From NCBI GenBank assembly GCA_933228675.1, contig OW121742.1, positions 18,954,850-19,018,849 on the forward strand: DNA of 64,000 bases, written 5' to 3'. The notes under the pieces are model-generated. The model worked only from the letters and a program-made list of their open reading frames with translations. It searched no databases and was not told where the DNA came from. This document shows, piece after piece, positions 37,233 to 46,745 of the stretch. Every line of letters begins with the position of its first letter. Position 1 is the stretch's first letter. The translations under genes were made by a program, and so were the position numbers. The stretch is from Stomorhina lunata (Eukaryota; Arthropoda; Insecta; Diptera; Rhiniidae).

Positions 37233-38877
37233 TCCACAGGATCTTGTGGACAACGATCTTTGGTGGTCGGGACCCCATTGGCTTAAAACCAAACAATCGG
37301 ACTGGCCTAGTTTCAAATCAAGTTTTCCAGCCACTGATCTCGAAGCGAAAGCCGTGAGAGTGCACTTTTCCTATTTCAACAAATTTGAAGACCTGATAGA
37401 TCGTTTTTCATCGTTTCCAAGGGCTATGAGAGTCATGGCTTATGTCTACAGGTTCTTCTTTAGAACGCATCCACGATTTCGTTCCCGCTTTTATAAAGAT
37501 TCTACATCGCTCACTACTTCAGAAATCAACTTTGTCCGAGATCAGCTCATTTCCGTCAGTCAAAAGGCGTGCTATCCCGAAGAATACAAGGCTCTCTATT
37601 CCAAACATGATATTTCCAAATCCAGTAGTCTCCTCAATTTGAATCCATTTGTTGATCCAGAAGGAATAATGCGTTCCTGCGGTCGGCTTGAATCCTCGCC
37701 GAACCTATCCTATAATGAGAAATGTCCGATAATTATTCCTTACAATAGCCACTTCGCTCGGATTCTAGTAAAATTCATTCACGAGATTAGCCTTCATGGA
37801 GGAAACCAGTTGGTTCTGAGACTCCTCCGGACTCAATATTGGATACCAAAGGCCAAAAATCTCATTAAAACTACAATTGGAAAATGCAAAACATGTGTCA
37901 TCTATAAAAAGAGATGTCAAAGGCAAATGATGGCTGCTTTACCTAGCGAGCGAACTGAGATTTCCCGCCCTTTTACTCACACTGGCTTGGATTTCGCTGG
38001 GCCTTTCGACATCAAAAGCTATTCTGGACGAGCTTGTCGAATAACAAAGGGATACGTATGTGTGTTTGTGTGCTTTTCAACTAAGGCGATACATTTAGAA
38101 GCCACTTCCGATTTGTCCACACCCGCATTTCTAGCTGCCTTTAGCCGATTCATCTCACGTCGCGGTTGTCCCCTTCACCTCCATTCCGACAATGGGACAA
38201 CATTCGTGGGAGCATCGAAAGTTTTGGCTAAAGAATTCATCCAAACTTCGCAGCAGCGAATACAAGCTAATTACGCACACCAAAACATCTCGTGGCACTT
38301 TATCCCAGCCGGAGCTCCCCACATGGGAGGATTATGGGAAGCTGGGGTTAAAAGTTTCAAGACTCATTTTCGAAAGATCGCCGGGTGCCACAAATACACA
38401 TTTGAAGAGTTTTCCACGCTGCTATCCAAGATTGAATCCTGTTTGAATTCCAGACCTCTCTCGCCTATTTCGACTGAGCCTTCTGATCTCTGCGCACTGA
38501 CTCCAGGACATTTTCTCATCGGTACTCCAATTCTAGCGCCGATTGATCCTCAAATTAGCACTTCCCCAATTTCTGTCACAAATCGGTGGCAAAGACTTCA
38601 GGTGATCCATCAAAACTTTTGTTCCAGATGGAAAAATGAATACTTAAAGGAGATGTTAAAACGAGTTAAATGGCAAAGACCTGAGGTAAATCTTAGTCCA
38701 GGGGCGCTGGTAGTGATCAAGGACGAAAATCTTCCTCCGAATTCTTGGCGCCTCGGTAGAATTACTAAAATATTTTCGGGCACCGACAATCGCGTACGTG
38801 TAACGGAGGTTCTAACTCAGCGTGGTTCGATAGTTAGGCCTATCGTGAAATTAGTACTACTACCGAACGATTCCTAA
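37219..38877 (+). CDS. BEL/Pao integrase portion of the polyprotein (displaced frame)
   Basis: Open in this frame from upstream of 37195; recognisable BEL sequence begins with SRGVSPQDL at 37219. Numbering from an upstream in-frame ATG at 37195, the integrase zinc-binding motif is H196, H201, C231, C234. The catalytic triad is D266 (GLDFAGPF), D332 (HSDNGTTF) and E382 (GLWEAG), and a C-terminal domain runs to residue 560. All catalytic residues are intact and there is no internal stop. It has no plausible start of its own: in the family it is released from the gag-pol polyprotein. Here it is +1 to the upstream frame and the junction also lacks the end of RNase H, so it is likely untranslated in this copy unless a frameshift occurs. 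Confidence 0.9.
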   Translation, partial: SRGVSPQDLVDNDLWWSGPHWLKTKQSDWPSFKSSFPATDLEAKAVRVHFSYFNKFEDLIDRFSSFPRAMRVMAYVYRFFFRTHPRFRSRFYKDSTSLTTSEINFVRDQLISVSQKACYPEEYKALYSKHDISKSSSLLNLNPFVDPEGIMRSCGRLESSPNLSYNEKCPIIIPYNSHFARILVKFIHEISLHGGNQLVLRLLRTQYWIPKAKNLIKTTIGKCKTCVIYKKRCQRQMMAALPSERTEISRPFTHTGLDFAGPFDIKSYSGRACRITKGYVCVFVCFSTKAIHLEATSDLSTPAFLAAFSRFISRRGCPLHLHSDNGTTFVGASKVLAKEFIQTSQQRIQANYAHQNISWHFIPAGAPHMGGLWEAGVKSFKTHFRKIAGCHKYTFEEFSTLLSKIESCLNSRPLSPISTEPSDLCALTPGHFLIGTPILAPIDPQISTSPISVTNRWQRLQVIHQNFCSRWKNEYLKEMLKRVKWQRPEVNLSPGALVVIKDENLPPNSWRLGRITKIFSGTDNRVRVTEVLTQRGSIVRPIVKLVLLPNDS

Positions 38878-38909
38878 TTCGCATTTGCAACTTAAATTCC
38901 TTAATATCT

Positions 38910-38926
38910 ATCTATCTTATTTTCAG
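38910..38926 (+). promoter_or_regulatory. Candidate splice acceptor upstream of the third BEL ORF
   Basis: A pyrimidine-rich tract ending TCTTATTTTCAG at 38926, with the ATG of the third ORF 7 bases further on. Position and quality are what a spliced subgenomic mRNA for an env-position gene would need; a possible donor is at 31067. Confidence 0.5.
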
Positions 38927-38933
38927 CTCCATC

Positions 38934-39887
38934 ATGCCTAAAAAATCATCCAATTCTTCGAAAGGATTCCTAGGGAAATATAATTCCTACCCTTGCCGCT
39001 TATGTAAGCGTCCACACCCGCTTCGTACGTGCCGCAAGTTCCTTGCGATGAACATGGCTGATCGTATCAGCGCCGTTCGAAAGCATAAATATTGCTCTAA
39101 CTGCTTGGCGCACGATCATTCGCAGGGAACTTGCTTCTCAAAGCACGGGTGTAAGCACTGTAGGAAATTCCACCATACCCTACTCCACGTCAACCCTCGG
39201 CTTGTGATGGACCTTATTCCATCCCGATCTCGTTCTAGATCTTTAACTCCACAACGTTCTAGATCTTTAACTCCACAACCATCTACGTCATCGCGATCTT
39301 CTAGAGCTTCTAAACGAACTGCTTCGTCAAATAAGCGTAATGAACGAACCGATTCCAATAAGTCCAAACAACAGGCATCAAGTTCGTCGACCTCAAAGAC
39401 TGTTACCTGGACGACTATTCTTCGCCAAAACACTATTGTTTTACTGCCGACAGTCTTAGTCAAAATCGGATCCACCACATCCCATGCCCGGTCGTTGTTA
39501 GATTCGGGGTCCACTGTGAGTCGTGTGGCAAAACCATTTATAGACAAACTTGGCCTGACAACTTACACTCTGAATGGAGAAACGGTGTGTCCACTAGTGT
39601 TGAAGTCACGCTTTGATTCAGCTTCGAAAATTGAGGGTACTTTCAGGGTTGATAATAGGGTCACCATCCACACTCCTGCGCAATCTCTACCGGAGACTTA
39701 TAAGAAAAACTTTAAAGATTTGTTCCTTGCGGACTGTAAATTCTACGAGTCTGGTCCGATAGATCTCGTAATTGGAGTCGACCTGTATCCTAAGGTCATA
39801 TCCGAAGGAGTCATGTCAAGAACAGGATTTCCGACAGCCCAACGTACTATTTTCGGTTGGATAGTTTACGGTCCTGCTACTTTATAA
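38934..39887 (+). CDS. Third BEL ORF: gag-type zinc-knuckle plus aspartic-protease-like protein in env position
   Basis: 317 codons, between integrase and 3' LTR. Knuckle 1 is C21-C24-H28-C33, knuckle 2 is C54-C57-H62-C67, then C73-C76-H80-H85. A Ser/Arg-rich linker (about 96-155) includes an 8-residue direct repeat RSRSLTPQ. A protease-like domain follows with LLDSGS at D190-G192, ending TIFGWIVYGP. The order and spacing mirror residues 342-626 of this element's own polyprotein, whose protease region ends TIFGWILTGP, but sequence identity is only partial. It lacks the capsid domain, RT and any hydrophobic segment, so it is not an envelope protein. A splice acceptor lies 7 bases upstream. It may be an accessory RNA-binding protease-like protein; whether it cleaves anything is unknown. 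A captured gag-pro segment from another BEL lineage is an alternative to internal duplication. Confidence 0.85.
   Translation: MPKKSSNSSKGFLGKYNSYPCRLCKRPHPLRTCRKFLAMNMADRISAVRKHKYCSNCLAHDHSQGTCFSKHGCKHCRKFHHTLLHVNPRLVMDLIPSRSRSRSLTPQRSRSLTPQPSTSSRSSRASKRTASSNKRNERTDSNKSKQQASSSSTSKTVTWTTILRQNTIVLLPTVLVKIGSTTSHARSLLDSGSTVSRVAKPFIDKLGLTTYTLNGETVCPLVLKSRFDSASKIEGTFRVDNRVTIHTPAQSLPETYKKNFKDLFLADCKFYESGPIDLVIGVDLYPKVISEGVMSRTGFPTAQRTIFGWIVYGPATL
39231..39278 (+). repeat. 24-bp direct repeat in the third BEL ORF
   Basis: Two adjacent copies of a 24-bp sequence containing TTCTAGATCTTTAACTCCAC, encoding the duplicated RSRSLTPQ in the Ser/Arg-rich linker. Near identity suggests recent in-frame slippage. 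Confidence 0.85.
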
Positions 39888-40124
39888 ATAGTTGTTTCCA
39901 AATGCACTTTATTAGGCAGATATAGCATATGCAAACGTATTTTCTTATTTATTATTATCCATTACATATTTATATTTGAATTAAAAATCTAATTAAAAAT
40001 TAATTATATTGTTCAAAATAATTTTCTATCCACTTTTATTTTTCCTTACAGAAGCAACCTCTTAGACGGGACCATCTTGACTTTTCCATTGTTCATTGCA
40101 TATATCCTGCAAGGCGGGCGGCAA
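39888..40124 (+). other. 3' untranslated region and polypurine tract of the BEL element
   Basis: AT-rich non-coding stretch with another acceptor-like tract ending TTTTTCCTTACAG at 40051. It ends in AAGGCGGGCGGCAA (40111-40124) directly before the 3' LTR, the best polypurine-tract candidate although two C residues interrupt it. Confidence 0.65.
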
Positions 40125-40555
40125 TGTTAATGACAAAAGGCCTTATCTTGCCTTCAGCATTAATATTGTGACGAGCAGATACACCCTATCTGCTCTTCAT
40201 ATATACTAAAGCTGAATGTTCCGAATGAATGTCAAAATCGTCCTATCTCTTTCTCAAACAAGGCCTAAATTCAACTGTCAGATGGTCCAAAACGTCTAAA
40301 ATGTTGCTTCCGTTTTGGCCCAACTAACAAATCCTTCTTCTTGTACAAACCACCAACGAAAAAGGTAACCAATAAATTCCAACTTCTCATTTTGTCCAAA
40401 ATTCTAAAATACATTTGTTTTATTTTTCATACATATTCATTTGTCCGCTGGGTTTACAATTAATTGAGCTTACATTTCTAAGCTTAATTTGGTTATCCAG
40501 TAGCAGAGCGATTATCAACAAAATCTTCTTCCCAGACCAGCTCTTCACCCCAACA
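40125..40555 (+). repeat. 3' LTR of BEL/Pao element
   Basis: 431 bp, identical to the 5' LTR except C at 40478. Followed at once by the ATAAT target duplication and the resumed family B array. Confidence 0.95.
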
Positions 40556-41030
40556 ATAATTTTTATAGGAAATTTTTCAAAAATTTCTTATTTTTATGTG
40601 AAATTTTTCAAAAATTTCTTTATTTAAAAAAAAAACTTTTAAAATTATTTTCTTTTTATAAAAAATTTTTCAAAATTTTTTATTTTTATAGAAAATTTTC
40701 AAAAATTTCTTATATTTGTAGGAAATTTTTCAAGAATTTCTTATTGTTATAAAACATTTTTCAAAAATTTCATATATAAAAATTATAGGAAATTTTTTAA
40801 GAATTTTCTATTTTTATATGAAATTTTTCAAAAATTTCGTTTTTTATATGAAATTTTTCAAAAATTTCTTTTTGTATATGGAATTTTTCTAGAATTTCTT
40901 ATGGTTATAGAAATTTTTTTCAAAAAATTCTTATTTTTATATAAATTTTTCAAAAATTTCTTATTTTTATAAAAAAAAAAATTTCAAAGATTTAATTTTT
41001 TTTGTAAGTTTTAAAAAATTTCTATATTTA
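40556..41030. repeat. Family B array right of the BEL element; includes right target duplication
   Basis: Plus-oriented 31-bp units continuing the array cut at 30082. The first five bases are the right-hand ATAAT. Units are divergent and fade by about 41030. Confidence 0.9.
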
Positions 41031-42450
41031 AGCTAACAAATTTTTTTTGCGAAATATCATTAAATAAGATATTTTTCATATTAAGCTTTAAAAATTGAAT
41101 TTCGTTAAATTGTATTCCACATAAATAATCACTAATCGCAAATCATGGACATGGAGATACTTTGTGGTAGCCAAAAACAATAACTAAATAATTTGAAAGA
41201 CTTTGTATTAGAAGGTAGTTAAGCAAAACGTTCAAATAAACTATGTTAGCATCTGATACTTAAAAATTTTGGACTACCATGGGTTGAACAAAATATACTT
41301 TTTTTATAACCAATATTTAACTTTATATTGTTTAGTGCTGGAGTTTGGTCGTCATTCAGTCAATGGAAAAGATAAAAAATATCCGTATGATGATGATGAT
41401 GACGACTGACTGACCAGCCAAAGAAAATGCAATAATAATATTAATAAGTATCTACAAAACAATTGTACACATAAATATTGTTAGTAGTAAATAGTTACTC
41501 GTACTAAAGACTCTGTCAGTTTGTTCCTCCACCTGTAGCAGCAGCAGCACCAGCTCCAAGTAGTCATTCAGTCAGTTCAGTTCACTTAGTCTTTCAAATA
41601 CTTAGTCAAAAGTACCCAAAAGTAAAACTCCTTTATGGTTATTGTGGAAAAATCGAAAAAGAAAATGAAACTATCAGCCAAAAGCATCAAGTGCTGGTTG
41701 TCTTCCAACTCATACTCATACATATATTACATTAGCTTGAGTTAGTTTCGGTTTGGCTATTTTTTGTTTGTTGGTACGCGTGTCTATTTGTATTTGAAAT
41801 TTTAACTAAATAAATTTTTAGTTACTAAACGTTAAAAATGTTGTATGTGGCTGCTTTTGGTTTTCACATGTTTCACGTTTAGATGTCAATCTTAAAATCT
41901 TTAACAATCCGATGCGTGCCTTTATGTCATAATAACTTCATTTGATAGTTTAAGTTATTTTTGCTGTCTCGATATTTATACAAAAAAAATCTTTTGTTTT
42001 TCTCCTTCTTTTACCAAGAAATCCCAAAAATAGAAAAATACAAAATATAACAATAATTTTTATAAAGTTGTAGATTTCTTGTTAGCTATTTTTTTCTTTA
42101 ATAAATTTTTCTTTCATTGAAAATGTACGTGTCATACAAACGTCTGATTTTTGTTAACACACTTTAAGCCGGGTACCTGAACCGACCGACGACTGTGACT
42201 GAGTCTATGCTCAATTTTGTGTGCACAATCAATTTTTTACAGGCTTTAAGTTTTCTTAACAAGGCGTATAATTAACGTTAGTTTTGAATTGAAATCAATA
42301 TCAAAATCAAACATAAACAAAATTAATAGGAATTTCACATGAATTGTTGGAAAATGGATTTTTCTTTAAGGAAGATTTTTTTTGATAATAAAAAGCTGAC
42401 AAATTCAATGAAAATTAGTTTAATGAGAAATGATTATTAATTTAAATTTT
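41031..42450. other. Spacer with short triplet tracts
   Basis: Unique AT-rich sequence. It has a GATGATGATGATGA tract near 41388-41401 and GCAGCAGCAGCACC near 41538. These resemble ordinary fly non-coding DNA; no gene recognised. Confidence 0.6.
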
Positions 42451-44400
42451 TTTCTTTTTCAAAATATTTTTTTAAAGAAAAATTTTAAAAAATTTTGAAA
42501 TTTTTGAAAAATTCTTATTTTTAAAGTAAATTTTTAAAAAATTTCTTACTTTTATACAAAATTATTTTTAATAAAAAACTACTTGTTTTTAATAGGAAAT
42601 TCTTAAAAAGAAATTATGAGGAATTTTTAAAAAAATCCTATCGCAAAATAAAAACTTCTTTAAAATTAACTTTAAAAATAAGGAAATTTTCTAAAAAAAA
42701 TAGGAATTTTTTTTTTTAATTTCCTATAAAAAATAAGCAATTTTTGAAAAATTTCCTATAAAAAGATATAAATTCCTCAAAAATATATAATTTTTTAAAA
42801 GTTTCCTATAAAAATAAAAAACTTTTAAAAAAAATTCCTTTGAAAAAAAGAAATTCTTGCATAAATTTTATATAAAAATAAGAAATTTTGAAAAAATTTC
42901 CCATAAAAATAAGAAATTTTTGAAAGATTTCCTATAAAAATAAGAAATTTTTGAAAATTTCCTTAAAAATATATGAAAGCTTTGAAAAAATTCCCTATAA
43001 AAATATGAATTTTTTTAAAAATTTTCAATAAGAATAAGAAATTTTTGAAAAATTTTCTATAAAAAAAATTAAAAATTTCGGAAAAGTTTAAAAAAGTAGG
43101 ATATTTTTGAAAATTTCCTATAAAAATAAGAAATTTTTGAAAATTTCCTATAAAAATAAGAAATTTTTGAAAATTTCCTATAAAAATAAGAAATTTTTGA
43201 AAATTTCCAATAAAAATAAGAAATTTTTGAAAATGTCCTACAAAAATAGGAAATTTTTAAAATTTTCTTATGAAAATAGGAAATTTTTGAAAATTTCCTA
43301 TAAAAAAGGAAATTTTTGAAAACTTCCTATAAAAATAAGAAATTTTTAAAAATTTCCTATAAAAGTAAGAAATTTTGAAAAATTTGCTACAAAAATAAGA
43401 AATTTTTAAAAAATTCCTATACAAAGAAGAAATTTTTGAAAAATTTGCTACAAAAATAAGAAATTTTTGAAAAATTTGCTAAAAAAAATAAGAAATTTTT
43501 TTAAAATTTCCTATCAAAATAAGTAGTTTTTGAAAAATTTCTTACAAAAATGAGAAATTTTGAAAAATTTCCTATAAAAATAAGAAATTTTTGAATAATT
43601 CCCTATAAAAAAATAAATTTTTGAAAAATTTCCTATAAAAATAAGAAATTTTTGAATAATTCCCTATAAAAAAAATAAATTTTTGAATAATTTCCTATAA
43701 AAATAATAAATTTTTGAAAAATTTCGTATAAAATCAGAAATTTTAAAAAAAATTTCCTATCAAAATAAGAAATTTTTAAAAAAATTCCTATACAAAGAAG
43801 AAATTTTTGAAAAATTTGCTAAAAAAAAGAAATATTTTTTTTGAATTTCCTATAAAAAATATGAAATTTTAGGAAATTTTCCTATAAAAATGAAAAATTT
43901 TTATAAAATTTCTTGTGAAAATATGAAATTTTTAAACATTTTTTGGTTAAAATAAGAACCTTTTGAAAAATTTCCTATAAAAATAAGAAATTTTTGAAAA
44001 ATTGTCTATAAATATAAGACATGTTTTATATATTGTCTATAAAGATAAGAAATTTTTGAAAAATTTCCCACAAAAATAAGAAATTTTTCAAAAATTTCCC
44101 ACAAAAATAAGAAACTTTTCAAAAATTTCCCACAAAAATAACAAATTTTTTAAAAATTTGCTATAAAAATAAGACATTTTTGAGAATTTTCCTATAAAAA
44201 TAAAAAATTTTTGAAAAAATTCCTATGAAAACAAAAAATTTTTGAAAAATTTCCTATAAATATAGAACATTTTTGAGCTTGAAGAAAGTAAAAAAAAAAA
44301 AAAAAAATTTCCTATAAGAATAAGAAATTTTTAAAAAGTTTCCCATAAAAATAAGAAATTTTTGAAAAGTTTCCTATAAAAATGTATTGGAAACTTTTCT
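42451..44400. repeat. 31-bp family B array, minus orientation
   Basis: Units contain AAGAAATTTTTGAAAAATTTC then CTATAAAAAT. Around 43100-43330 a run of units lacks two bases of the A tract (TTTTTGAAAATTTCC), giving an in-frame 30-bp-like period and an open KISYKNKKFL-type reading frame that is an artefact. Confidence 0.93.
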
Positions 44401-44800
44401 AAAAGTTTTTACGAAAAGGAAAAAGACTTCAGTAACAATATAAATTAAATGAATTGAATGTTTTTTCCGACACTTAACATATGCTGACAACATACCACTT
44501 GTCGCAGACTTTTAATTTCAATTTCATTAAACAACGAAATAAGTTGGTGTAATTGAAAATGTTTTTAGTAGAAAAATTTTCACAGTTTGTGGTTGAAGGA
44601 AAATTGTATTCAGACAATTATAAAAATTAAATCTTATAAACATATAAACACAGATGCAAAGACTTAAATGAAAATTATAGAAAAAAATATATGGAGGAAT
44701 ATTTGAGCAAACACACCAGAAGATTTCTGAAGGCAACCCATGAGGAAATGGGATGATAAAGTTAATATTTATGTCCAATGAATTTTCAATATTTATTATA
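44401..44800. other. Short spacer between oppositely oriented B arrays
   Basis: About 400 bp of unique AT-rich sequence. An 83-codon minus-strand frame at 44527-44778 shows no recognisable domain. This is the loop of a potential long inverted repeat. Confidence 0.6.
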
Positions 44801-45468
44801 TTTTTAGAACATTTTCACAAACTTCTTTTTTTTTAAATAAAATTAAAAATTCCTTAGATTTTTAGGAAATTTTTCAAAAATTTCTCATTTTTATGAAATA
44901 TTTTTCAAAAATTTATTTACTTTTCTAGGAAATTTTTTTAAAATTTCTTATTTTTATAGGAAATTTTTCAAAAAATTTCCTGTTTTAAAATTTCTTATTT
45001 TTATAGGAAATTTTTAAATAATTTCTTATTTTTCTTAAAAAAAAATTTCAAAAATTTCTTATTTTTATAGAAAATTTTTCAACAATTTCTTTCTTTATAA
45101 AAATTTGTTTAAAACTTTCGTCTTTTTATAGGAAATTTTGCAAAAATTTCTTATTTTTATAGGAATTTTTTTAAAAGATACTTATTTTTATAGGAAATTA
45201 AAAAAAAATATTTTTTTCGTAAAAAACTTTTCAAAAGTTTCTTCTTTTTTTTACGAAATTTTTAAAAAATTTCTTATTTTAATACAAAATTTTTAAAAAA
45301 TTTCTTATTTATATATGAAATCATTAAAAAATTTCTTATTTTTATAGGAAATTTTTCAACAGTTTCTTATTTTATACGAAATTTTTCAATAATTTCTTAT
45401 TTTTATACGAAATTAAAAAAAAAAAATTTCATATTTTTATAGGACTTTGTCAAAAATGTCTTATTAAT

Positions 45469-45535
45469 AGGTCTGAAAGGGTTTAACCTGTAGACCTTAA
45501 ATAAATAAATAAAATCAAAAAAAAAAAAAATAAAA
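45469..45535 (+). mobile_element. Severely truncated LINE/SINE-like 3' tail
   Basis: An island inside the array: a hairpin-capable segment GGTCT...AGACC with an inner GGTT-T-AACC stem, then TTAAATAAATAAATAAAATC and a run of 14 A. A short conserved-looking stem followed by TAAA repeats and poly(A) is how many insect non-LTR element 3' ends look. The family is not identifiable. Confidence 0.5.
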
Positions 45536-46597
45536 TTTATAGGAAATTTTTTAAAAATTTCTTATTTTTATAGGAAATTTTTTAAAAATTTCTTATTTTT
45601 ATAGGAAATTTTTCAAAAATTTCTTCTTTTTATAGGAAATTTTTCAAAAATTTTTTATTTTTATAGGAAATTTTTCAAAAATTTCTTATTTTTATAGGAA
45701 ATTTTTCAAAAATATCTTATTTTTATAGGAAATTTTTCAAAAATTTCTTATTTTTATAGGAAATTTTTCAAAAATTTCTTATTTTTATAGGAAATTTTTC
45801 AAAAATTTCTTATTTTTATAGGAAATTTTTCAAAAATTTCTTATTTTTATAGGAAATTTTTCAAAAATTTCTTATTTTTATAGGAAATTTTTCAAAAATT
45901 TCTTATTTTTATAGGAAATTTTTCCAAAATTTCTTATTTTTATAGGAAATTTTTCAAAAATTTCTTATTTTTATAGGAAATTTTTCAAAAATTTCTTATT
46001 TTTATAGGAAATTTTTCAAAAATTTCCTATTTTTATAGGAAATTTTTCAAAAATTTCCTATTTTTATAGGAAATTTTTCAAAAATTTCCTATTTTTATAG
46101 GAAATTTTTCAAAAATTTCTTATTTTTATAGGAAATTTTTCAAAAATTTCTTATTTTTATATGAAATTTTTCAAAAATTTCTTATTTTTATAGGAAATTT
46201 TTCAAATTTTTCTTATTTTTATAGGAAATTTTCAAAAATTTCTTATTTTTGTAGGAAATTTTTCAAAAATTTCTTATTTTTGTAGGAAATTTTTCAAAAA
46301 TTTCTTATTTCTATAGGAATTTTTTCAAAAATTTCTTATTTCTTTAGGAAATTTTTTAAAAATTTCTTATTTTTATTGGAAATTTTTCAAAAATTTCTTA
46401 TTTTTATATGAAATTTTTCAAAAATTTCTTCTTTTTATAGGAAAATTTTCAAATATTTCTTATTTTTATAGGAAATTTTTTAAAAATTTCTTATTTTTAT
46501 AGGAAATTTTTCAAAAATTTCTTATTTCTATAGGAAATTTTAAAAAAATTTCTTATTTTTATAGGAAATTTTTAAAAAATTTCTTATTTTTATAGGA

Positions 46598-46653
46598 GGG
46601 CACTAAGTGCTGATGACGTCCTGTGGCGGGACAGAAATTGCAATCCACTAGCC
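46598..46653 (+). ncRNA. Type I hammerhead-like self-cleaving ribozyme motif
   Basis: Core CTGATGA at 46610-46616 and GAAA at 46634-46637. Stem II pairs GTCC (46618-46621) with GGAC (46629-46632). Stem III pairs ATT (46637-46639) with AAT (46642-46644), giving the required A15.1-U16.1 pair. C46645 would be the cleavage nucleotide. Stem I pairs GTG (46607-46609) with CAC (46646-46648) and GGC (46599-46601) with GCC (46651-46653) across an ACTAA/TA internal loop, the place where natural hammerheads make loop-loop contacts. Oddities: C46617 and A46633 form a mismatch at the base of stem II, and stem III has only a 2-base loop. ATTGCAAT is a palindrome, so a dimeric form is plausible. Activity is unproven. 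Confidence 0.6.
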
Positions 46654-46745
46654 GCGTTCAAAAATAATTTTTTCAGTTTTTCTCCACATTATTACTTTCA
46701 AATTTTCAAATTAATAATTTGAAAATTAAAAATGAACTCAAGCCT
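46598..46745 (+). mobile_element. Small unique island in the B array, probably a retroelement fragment
   Basis: About 150 bp unrelated to the array. It begins with a hammerhead-like motif and continues with AT-rich sequence including a palindromic stretch (CAAATTTTCAAATTAATAA near 46699-46717). Hammerhead motifs are known in Penelope-like elements, retrozymes and some SINEs, so truncation of such an element is a reasonable reading, but no protein segment is present to confirm it. Confidence 0.5.

Larger units (their letters stand above)
30083..40555 (+). mobile_element. BEL/Pao LTR retrotransposon, nearly complete, recently inserted
   Basis: A 10,473-bp element with 431-bp LTRs beginning TGTTAATG and ending CCAACA, bounded by the 5-bp target duplication ATAAT. 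Gene order is gag, protease, reverse transcriptase, RNase H, then integrase in another frame, then an extra ORF. BEL/Pao membership rests on the two gag-type zinc knuckles, LIDSG protease, YVDD reverse transcriptase, CDAS RNase H and the order PR-RT-RH-IN. The two LTRs differ at only one base, so insertion was recent. The polyprotein is nonetheless broken between RNase H and integrase, so this copy probably needs helper protein or was carried in by one. The internal leader before gag is unusually long (about 3.2 kb). Confidence 0.95.

Noticed and set aside
40037..40051. Second splice acceptor (TTTTTCCTTACAG) after the third BEL ORF
   Set aside because: Good consensus, but only about 70 bases of non-coding sequence follow before the 3' LTR and no product or purpose can be supported.
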